A DNA stretch of 64,000 nt from Bimastos eiseni (Eukaryota; Annelida; Clitellata; Crassiclitellata; Lumbricidae): NCBI GenBank assembly GCA_959347315.1, contig OY365822.1, positions 12,842,601-12,906,600 of the forward strand, in the 5' to 3' direction. The notes under the pieces are model-generated. The model was not told the DNA's origin, made no database searches, and saw nothing but the letters and a program-made list of their open reading frames with translations. Below, one piece after another: positions 56,816 to 64,000 of this stretch. The number at the start of each line of letters is the position of its first letter. Position 1 is the first letter of the stretch. Made by a program: the position numbers and the translations under genes.

Positions 56816-58150
56816 GACTTCTGTTCTTCTTTTCTATCATCTCGCCATTTACTTTAGTTACATATACCTCAACGTTTCCATATAATAACTTGTCTCTTCT
56901 GCATTGTCATATCACATCATACCTAAGCTTCAATTTATCTTGCCTTATCTTCATCTTATCTTGGGCTGTAGGTCTTAATTACCGCCTCGTCCTCATTCCA
57001 ATTTACATAGCGTAATTTTATAGATCGTACCTTCTCACTTGGCAACCCTACCTACCTTGCCTTAATCGGACATATCTCATCTTACTAACTAACTTGCATT
57101 TTTTTGCCAAAAATTATCGTCTTCTTACATCGTGTACCTTCTCATTTCACGTCACCTCTCCGTTATTTACATCCTGTTGTCCTCCTTGCCTTATCAAACC
57201 TGCAGGAATGTCCAGTTAGCAGAACCGCCCATGACAGGTAGAGATTGAAAGATTGCCTGCATACACAAACAATCGTTGTGGTCAGCAACGTCTATCGGGA
57301 CAAGGAAATAGGGTCAAGTATAGTCCGTTACTGTTGATTTTTTAACGAAACCGTTCCATACCGAAGATGACTTGGCGTCGCCCTCCTCCTTTCTCCAGGC
57401 TTGGGACTGACACTGTAAAGGCCAAAACAGCGTATGGAGACAGAGTGTTCTATATATGGCGACACGTATAGGAACGGAATGCTCTATATAGGGACAAGTA
57501 CAGAGGCGGGATGTTCTATGTAGGGACAAGCATAGGGACAGAGTGTTCTATATAGGGACAAAATATAGGAACAGAATGCTCTAATTAGGGACAAGTATAG
57601 GGACAGAATATTCGCAAAGACGTACGTACCTCTGCTGTGCCTCAGTAAGGCCAGTACTACCACCCAGACAACGAAGCACCAGGGACCGATGAGGCCAGAC
57701 CGTCTCGTCCTCATTCCGATTTCTATAGCGCCAGGTCAATGTCCAGTCTGCCGATACAAAGCTCACCGGTGAACATCAGGGCTGAAGTAAACAACGCACG
57801 TAACGTAAAGTACATTTGTATAGCTCCCAATGTAGAGTAATACTTTTGGATCCGACTCTAGCCCGTGGTAAGTTTGGGTCGGATGCGGTCATGTGATGTA
57901 AGGAATAAAAAGGCGAGGTAATGTATAAGCGAATGGAATGGTAAGGTAAATTTATATGGTCAGATGAGAAGGTAGTTGGTAGGTAAGTAACGGTAAGACA
58001 GACGGAGTCGATCTAGAGTCTAATCTGGTCTCATCTTATCTAAACAAAACTAGCATAACGTAATCGTGATCGTATTCTTCGAATTTGTTGAGCGCCACTT
58101 GAAAGCCAGGCGCATGGCAACAGCCTATCCATGATCGCGTAATCTGATCT
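56816..58150. other. No gene recognised; ~36-bp minisatellite at 57428-57610
   Basis: 57428-57610 holds five units of TATATAGGGACAAGTATAGG / GACAGAATGCTC. 57705-57760 and 58075-58130 contain TTTCTATAGCGCCAGG and GAGCGCCACTTGAAAGCC, members of the TATAGCGCC family. Confidence 0.6.
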
Positions 58151-58169
58151 CATATACCTTTGCTTTACC

Positions 58170-58520
58170 AAGTTCCGCTCAATTAATTTCTCTTAATGGT
58201 ATTCATTCAGAATTACGCGCAATCAAATTTGGAGTTCCACATGGGTCCATCCAAGGCCCGTTGCCCTTCCCAAAACATATTAATGATATTAATTCCTAAC
58301 GCCTCACATCCCTCGTGCAATTCATTTTGATCGCAGATGATACTAACAATTCCTACTATTCCCTTACTAGAATATTTAAGATAATGAGTACTAAACTAAC
58401 AAAACTAGGGGAACGGTTTAGAACAAGAAAACTTACCCTCAGCCTCAATAAGAAACTACACCATTCTAGCTCATACCGTACTCTGTGCTTACAGAAATAC
58501 ACTTCTGAAGTTAATGCATT
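58170..58520 (+). mobile_element. LINE reverse-transcriptase core fragment
   Basis: FGVPHGSIQGPLPFP then HINDIN and FILIADDTNNSYYS correspond to the GVPQGSILGPLLF..YINDI...FADDT blocks of non-LTR reverse transcriptase, with frame breaks. Decayed. Confidence 0.75.
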
Positions 58521-58917
58521 TACTCTGCCCTCATAAGAAAGAACCACGTATCTGCAAAAGCTCATTTTGAGATAAATGCAAATGACTAAATTGCTTTCTG
58601 TCAAGTTGATAACATATTTATATTTTTGTTGTTTTTAACCATTATCTGTAACAAGCATTTGACAGTTTTTCGGAGTTTTTTTATATTATTTTCTCACATT
58701 AATATTGATAATTAGCATTTATATGTTTTTACTTAGTATCGACCACTGATGATATCATGCCAATAATTCTTAAGTACAACGCATCTGCTGCAAAAAATCA
58801 TATTTTAAAGTGGAATAATTCAACAATAATAGACTACGTACAGTTGAGATCAGATGTAATGTAAACCAAACATTTATATAGCGCCGTTCGATTCATCACA
58901 TTTATATAGCGCCGCTC

Positions 58918-59487
58918 AAATAAGCAGCGTTCTCAACGGGCGTCTGTGCTTGAGTAAGGGAACAGGAAAATCTTAAGGCGTCTCCGAAACAGGCAATGTG
59001 AAAGGGTGAGTAATATAACGTAAACAAACATTTATATAGCGCGCTCGAATCAGCACCTTTAAATAACACATCTATATGGCGGCGCTCGAATCAGCTGCGC
59101 TCTCAACGGGCGTCTGTGCTTGGGAAAGAGAACAGGAAAATCCTAAGGCGTCTCCGAAATAAAGTAAATGCAATGTAACCAAACATTTATGTAGCGTCTC
59201 TCAAATAAGCAGCGTTCTCAACGGGCGTCTGTGCTTGAGTAAGGGAACAGGAAAATCTTAAGGCGTCTCCGAAACAGGCAATGTGAAAGGGTGAGTAATA
59301 TAACGTAAACAAACATTTATATAGCGCGCTCGAATCAGCACCTTTAAATAACACATCTATATGGCGGCGCTCGAATCAGCTGCGCTCTCAACGGGCGTCT
59401 GTGCTTGGGAAAGAGAACAGGAAAATCCTAAGGCGTCTCCGAAATAAAGTAAATGCAATGTAACCAAACATTTATGTAGCGTCTCTC
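58918..59487. repeat. Perfect 285-bp tandem duplication
   Basis: Copies 58918-59202 and 59203-59487 appear identical base for base. Each holds two TATATAGCG...GGGCGTCTGTGCTTG modules of the dispersed repeat family also seen at 9375 and 55260. Confidence 0.93.
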
Positions 59488-60122
59488 GAATTGTATAAAA
59501 ACAATAATACAGCCAAGGGGTGAAAGAACCCACAACATTTGAAGGGTTGAGCATTCCAATTCTTTAGGCCTATTCATAGCTTGGAAGAACAAAGGAACAC
59601 CTATGCAGAAATACAATGAATATAATAATAAAATAAAACTTTAAGTATTAATATTGTTTAGGGGACCCCCTTAAGAGAGCGAATGATCCCGCTAGCCAGA
59701 GGCTTCTGCGTAGGCCCTACAGTAACTGTCTAACAACGTAATCTGCTTAAAATGACACACAAAGAGCGCCACTAAGTAGCTGGTTCCGGGAGAGCCGCTA
59801 TATAAATTCTCAATTACAATTACTAGAGCAGCGCACCCTATTGATTCTTGATACTCATAGCTGGGTTAGCGAGTCTTAAGTGTAAATAACGTCTATATTC
59901 GCCTTCTGCGAATGAACGCGATGGTGATTGAACGACTGCTAAGCCGATGAAAACAGATATCATTTCTTACTCATCTTTAATTTTTAAATTATATTCGACT
60001 CAACTGCTTCATATGTAGCCTACCTTAGTTTTGTTCATTTTTAGATAAGTCGTATTCAATGTTTTCGCTTTTTCAGACTATATTCATTGGTATGAAGCTG
60101 TCTATTGGGTTGGGCTCCAGTC
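59488..60122. other. No gene recognised
   Basis: AT-rich. GCCGCTATATAAATTCTCAATTAC at 59794 is another retroelement-type 3' end. Confidence 0.4.
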
Positions 60123-60124
60123 TA

Positions 60125-61506
60125 CACGGTGATTCATTAAAAAACGTACCTTACATAGGTTAGCATAACTCAGGTAAATGACCATTAATTTTAATGAAAT
60201 TTCAGAATAATGATGCTTGATATTCTATTCAAGTGCTACATAAATCATTTGACACACCAAGCTAAAATGACGTAACGCGATTGACGAAACTAATGACGTC
60301 ACGAAAATATCGCGAAAAAATGGTGTTTACCGAAGAGGATAAACAATTTGTTACATTCTTACGAAAGAATAAAAAGTACAGTGCAAAACGTTTTCTAAAG
60401 AAATTTCCTGATAAAGAGTGGACTCTTGGTGGATTAAATGCGTTACTTTCAAAGATCGACAAAACTGGGTCTTTCCATCGTCGACCAGGCAGCGGCCGCC
60501 CGCGTACGGCAGCAACAACCGACAATGCTGAAAAGGTTGAATCGCTGGTGCTCAGCCAGGAAGATATGCCGCAAACGCATCGCACACAGAGACAAATTGC
60601 TCGAGAAATAGGAATCAGTCAGACATCAGTTTGGAGAATTGTCAAGAATGATTTACATTTGCGATGTTTAAAGAAACGACACGCTCAAGAACTCACAGCA
60701 GCCAACAAGCAAGCAAGATTGACACGTTCCCGTCAGCTACTGAGGTTGTATCCTGCAAGCTTAGTGAATTTCATTTGGTTTACTGATGAGAAATTGTTTA
60801 CTGTGGCAGCACCCAGTAACAGTCAGAATGATCGTATTTATGTCTCAGCCGGTACAAGGAAGAGAGACGTTCCAGCAAATCGTCTTTTGCGGACTCGACC
60901 AACTTTCAGCAAGTCCCTTATGGTATCTGTCGGGGTATCTGCACTCGGTCGTACGAACATCCATTTCATCGAACCAGGTGTTAAGATTAATGGACAATAT
61001 TACAGAGATGTTCTACTAATGCAGGGTCTCTTGCCTGACATTCGTGAGATAACGGAGTATTTCATCTTCCAGCAGGATAGCGCTCCTGCGCACAGAGCTC
61101 GGGAGACCGTTGCGTTACTCGAAACTGAAACACCTGATTTCATCCCGCCTAATTACTGGCCACCTAATAGCCCTGATTTGAATCCAGTGGACTATAAGAT
61201 ATGGAGCGTCATGCAGGAAAAAGTCTACAGAAATCGAATACATGATGTCGACGAGTTGCGTCACCGAATTGTGGAGGTATGGGATGAAATGGATCAACGC
61301 ATCATTGATGAGTCAGTCAGGCAGTGGCGTAGGCGTCTTCGCGCGTGTGTTACTGCCCGAGGGGGTCAATTTGAACATAAACTGTAACTTTCTTCCTATT
61401 CAGAACTGATTCCTCTATGTTCACTTAAAATTTTTTTGACATAAACCGATATTTGACGGAGTTACAATTAAATATCTAGGGGTACGTTTTTTAATGAATC
61501 ACCGTG
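60125..61506 (+). mobile_element. Full-length Tc1/mariner element, 1382 bp
   Basis: Identical 26-bp inverted repeats, CACGGTGATTCATTAAAAAA CGTACC at 60125-60150 and its complement at 61481-61506, flanked by the TA duplication (60123-60124, 61507-61508). It contains one uninterrupted transposase frame. Intact ends plus an intact frame suggest recent insertion. Confidence 0.96.
60281..61387 (+). CDS. Tc1/mariner-superfamily transposase, 368 aa, intact
   Basis: Cut-and-paste DDE/D transposase that binds the element's inverted repeats and inserts at TA. N-terminal half: first helix-turn-helix, SGRPRT AT-hook-like motif (residues ~70-75), second HTH with RQIAREIGISQTSVWRIV (~107-124). Catalytic triad: Asp in WFTDEKLFTVA, Asp in FIFQQDSAPAHRA, Asp in PNSPDLNPVDYKIWSVMQ. 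The spacing between the last two is 37 residues by my count (DD37D, as in maT-like mariners). No stop or frameshift. Starts at ATG 60281; another Met four codons later (60293) could serve. Alternative naming depends on phylogeny. Confidence 0.95.
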   Translation: MTKLMTSRKYREKMVFTEEDKQFVTFLRKNKKYSAKRFLKKFPDKEWTLGGLNALLSKIDKTGSFHRRPGSGRPRTAATTDNAEKVESLVLSQEDMPQTHRTQRQIAREIGISQTSVWRIVKNDLHLRCLKKRHAQELTAANKQARLTRSRQLLRLYPASLVNFIWFTDEKLFTVAAPSNSQNDRIYVSAGTRKRDVPANRLLRTRPTFSKSLMVSVGVSALGRTNIHFIEPGVKINGQYYRDVLLMQGLLPDIREITEYFIFQQDSAPAHRARETVALLETETPDFIPPNYWPPNSPDLNPVDYKIWSVMQEKVYRNRIHDVDELRHRIVEVWDEMDQRIIDESVRQWRRRLRACVTARGGQFEHKL

Positions 61507-61785
61507 TATTTGAAATCCCTTATTGTTTCTGTCACAGTATGTCCGGGTCGCCGATCTTTACTTTCATGCTCTCAACATACTCTCCTTGTACCTTTTGCTC
61601 GCACAGCCATGACCCAGTCCAGGGCGTTCGCCATTGCTGGCCACACAGGGTTGAATGGCCTCTCTCCGGTCATCCGCTCCCTTCCTAGGGTACCCTCAGA
61701 TGCATTTCATCGACAACTCAAAACTGTTCTTTTTGCTATGACCTTGATCGGGAGCGCCTCTGAATCCTGGTAATGTAGCAATTTA
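61507..61785 (+). mobile_element. CR1-like LINE 3' fragment
   Basis: MTQSRAFAIAGHTGLNGLSP, then FHRQLKTVLFAM and GSASESW, matching the RSFA..GP..WN.LP...F...LKT.LF end of CR1-like ORFs. The mariner element inserted at its left edge. Confidence 0.7.
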
Positions 61786-61847
61786 AGAATCACGAGTCTC
61801 CAGCGAACAGGGATAATTGATACATTTAGTACCCTCTGCATTTGCAT

Positions 61848-61874
61848 GTCATATATATACGTCATATATATACG

Positions 61875-61914
<40 letters not shown>

Positions 61915-62202
61915 GTCATATATATATACGTCATATATATATACGTCATATATATAAACGTCATATATATAAACGTCATATATATATATACGTCATATAT
62001 ATATATACGTCATATATATATACGTCATATATATATACGTCATATATATACGTCATATATATATACGTCATATATATATATACGTCATATATATACGTCA
62101 TGTATATATACGTCATATATATATATACGTCATATATATATATATACGTCATATATATATACGTCATATATATATATATACGTCATATATATATATATAT
62201 AT
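61848..62202. repeat. ACGTCATATATATA variable minisatellite, ~20 units
   Basis: TACGTCA separated by (TA)n of varying length (13-19 bp units, one longer). A few units have AAACGTCA, and one has GTCATGTA. Confidence 0.95.
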
Positions 62203-64000
62203 TTGACTTTCTGATCACTCCAGCAGTCTTCAGGTTAGGCCAATGTGTAGCCTACACTCATAATTATATGAACTTTCTTCCATTAAGCGCAGTTACAAAT
62301 TGTTTTTCCACGTTCAACTTCATACCAGCTGCCATGATTACTAATTGTATTAGGGTGACCTGACTATGGAACTTGGGATCTTTCAGAGTTTTACACTCTT
62401 TTATTTAACTTGGCTTGCGTATAGTTTGTCATGATTCATCTGAATTCTTTCACTTCTTTTCTCGTTATGTTCCCGTCAACCTACAAAGCTGAAATTTTGT
62501 AAACATTTCAGGCTTTCATGACAATGCAATATATCAAATGTTTACGGACATAACTTAAAAATTTTTAAAAATTACAAAAATCCAAAAAATTAAATTTCGT
62601 TAATCACTCGAACGAGCCCTCACAAAATGCGATTGTCTGGTTGTCGACCGGATATGGCGAGTCTGACCGGATGTTGCCAAGATCTATGGATGCGATTCAT
62701 TGAACCTCTAAGCCTTGACGACCAAGTTTACATCATCAATGATATTCAATCAAAAATGTCTTAACGATATGGAACGATTGCGCCATCTACCAGCTAAAAG
62801 GGGTCCCGAAAACCCATTTTCTAACTTTAACTTGTACTTCTTCAAAGGCCCGTTTTCTTTATAGATAGATTTGAATTATACTTTTATAACTTGTTGCTCG
62901 GATCAATAAAAAGAGTTGATATGTTATGTTATTACTGTTGTAACATTATGAATAAAGATCGGTTGATCTAATTAACGTAGGCCCTAACCTAATCTACTTT
63001 AATTCGATTAATGCTCAGAAAGGCTAGTAGGCCTATAACGCCCTCTGCCGTCGTTATTGTAAACTAAAGCGCATCTAGTCAAACTCTCGTCAAATTTTTT
63101 CGTTATTCGTTCAACATCCATTATTAAGTCCACAGTTAAATTCTATTTGGTCAGAGAAATCGGAAGAGTCCATTGCGTGTGCGCTTAAATCAATCCTCCA
63201 GGCCCACCTCTACGAGTCTAGTCCGCCAGAGTTGATGGAGCCTTGCAAGAAACGAGCCCGCACTAGCTTACATTACCGTACAGTGTATAATTATTTAAAA
63301 GTAGCCATTTGAATATAGAGATCGAGCAAACGTTACCCGTACTGCTGTGCTGTTCCCATGGAAGTACTTCCCATCAGAGATACTCTGGTTCGACGTCAAG
63401 TACTATATCCCTTTCACGATTCATTCTTGGTTTACCGTTACCACGTAACGTAACGTATTCTCATACTTATATAGCGCCTTTATATCACCGGCAACCGACG
63501 ATGAACTGTTGCGGAATGCAAAGTATCTCGTAGTGTAATTCAATAGTAAATTGGCGTAGCACAACTTCCGGTAGCCAACACTTCTTGGTGACTGCAGATG
63601 CTTAGAGATGCCTCAGGTGCCGCCAGCGACAAAATCAGATGCCTTGTAAAGACACCGGCGATCATGGAATAGCTGATGGAGCGAAATTTGACTGAATGGA
63701 CTCCTATGAATCAGTATGTGGACGAGAAATATACGATTGCTGATTAATTGTAAATGACCACGAATCGTCGTTCGCTGGACTGTTTTTTAATAGCAATGTG
63801 CTCATTATATTCAACGCGATCGTAATATTAATAGTGAAGTCTGGCATTCTTAAGCACTCAACAAGCTAAATCGTAGAAATTCTCCATTCTTGTCACATCT
63901 TGCCGACTTGTACACGGAAACTTCTGGCGTCTTATTTAATACCATTCAATCATTGCTCCAAATGATCCAATAACGGAGACAGTAGTCCGTGCATAGCATC
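62203..64000. other. No gene recognised
   Basis: Mostly AT-rich. GTAGGCCTATAACGCCCTCTGCC at 63028 and CTTATATAGCGCC at 63467 are repeat-family words. The open frames are short and without domains. Confidence 0.4.

Overview
This window is animal nuclear DNA. Genes are split by long introns with GT..AG junctions, about 20 recognisable transposon pieces are present, and microsatellites are plentiful. The elements (CR1-like and RTE-like LINE pieces, tRNA-derived SINEs, hAT, Tc1/mariner and a Polinton-like element) together with the frequent TAGGCCTA palindrome suggest a marine invertebrate, perhaps a deuterostome; the species cannot be fixed from sequence alone.

Region 1 (1.9-13.8 kb, minus strand) holds a complete aromatic-L-amino-acid decarboxylase (DDC) coding region. 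Twelve exons with matching phases give 498 residues, and every catalytic residue I could check is present. Its introns carry a hAT remnant, a SINE and a cluster of 5'-truncated LINE 3' ends, each ending in an (AAT)n tail.

Region 2 (19.0-27.6 kb, minus strand) is the 3' part of an immunoglobulin-superfamily gene. Six phase-compatible exons encode three Ig domains and a C-terminal hydrophobic tail, as in a GPI-anchored or tail-anchored surface protein. The signal-peptide exon was not found. The third Ig domain lacks its second cysteine.

Region 3 (27.9-40.7 kb) is mainly repeats. It contains two hAT elements with 8-bp target duplications (32654-32921 and 36240-37154), a SINE, an RTE-type LINE piece, minisatellites, and one possible terminal coding exon at 39.1-39.3 kb followed by AATAAA.

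Region 4 (41118-45018) is the most interesting part. It is a 3901-bp Polinton/Maverick-like (adintovirus-like) element with 325-bp terminal inverted repeats starting AGT and a perfect 6-bp target duplication CAGCCG. Inside are broken copies of a SAP-like protein, a DNA-polymerase-B-flanking region, a small virion-type protein, a penton-like capsid protein, a packaging ATPase without Walker B, and a PLA2-like domain joined in frame to a retroviral-type integrase with a chromodomain. It looks like an internally deleted, non-autonomous derivative that was mobilised by its termini.

Region 5 (45-64 kb) is repeat-rich. It includes LINE and SINE fragments, long (CAGA)n and (ATCC)n arrays, a perfect 285-bp tandem duplication, and a full-length Tc1/mariner element (60125-61506) with identical 26-bp inverted repeats, a TA duplication and an uninterrupted 368-residue transposase. 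No gene is recognised in the last 1.8 kb.
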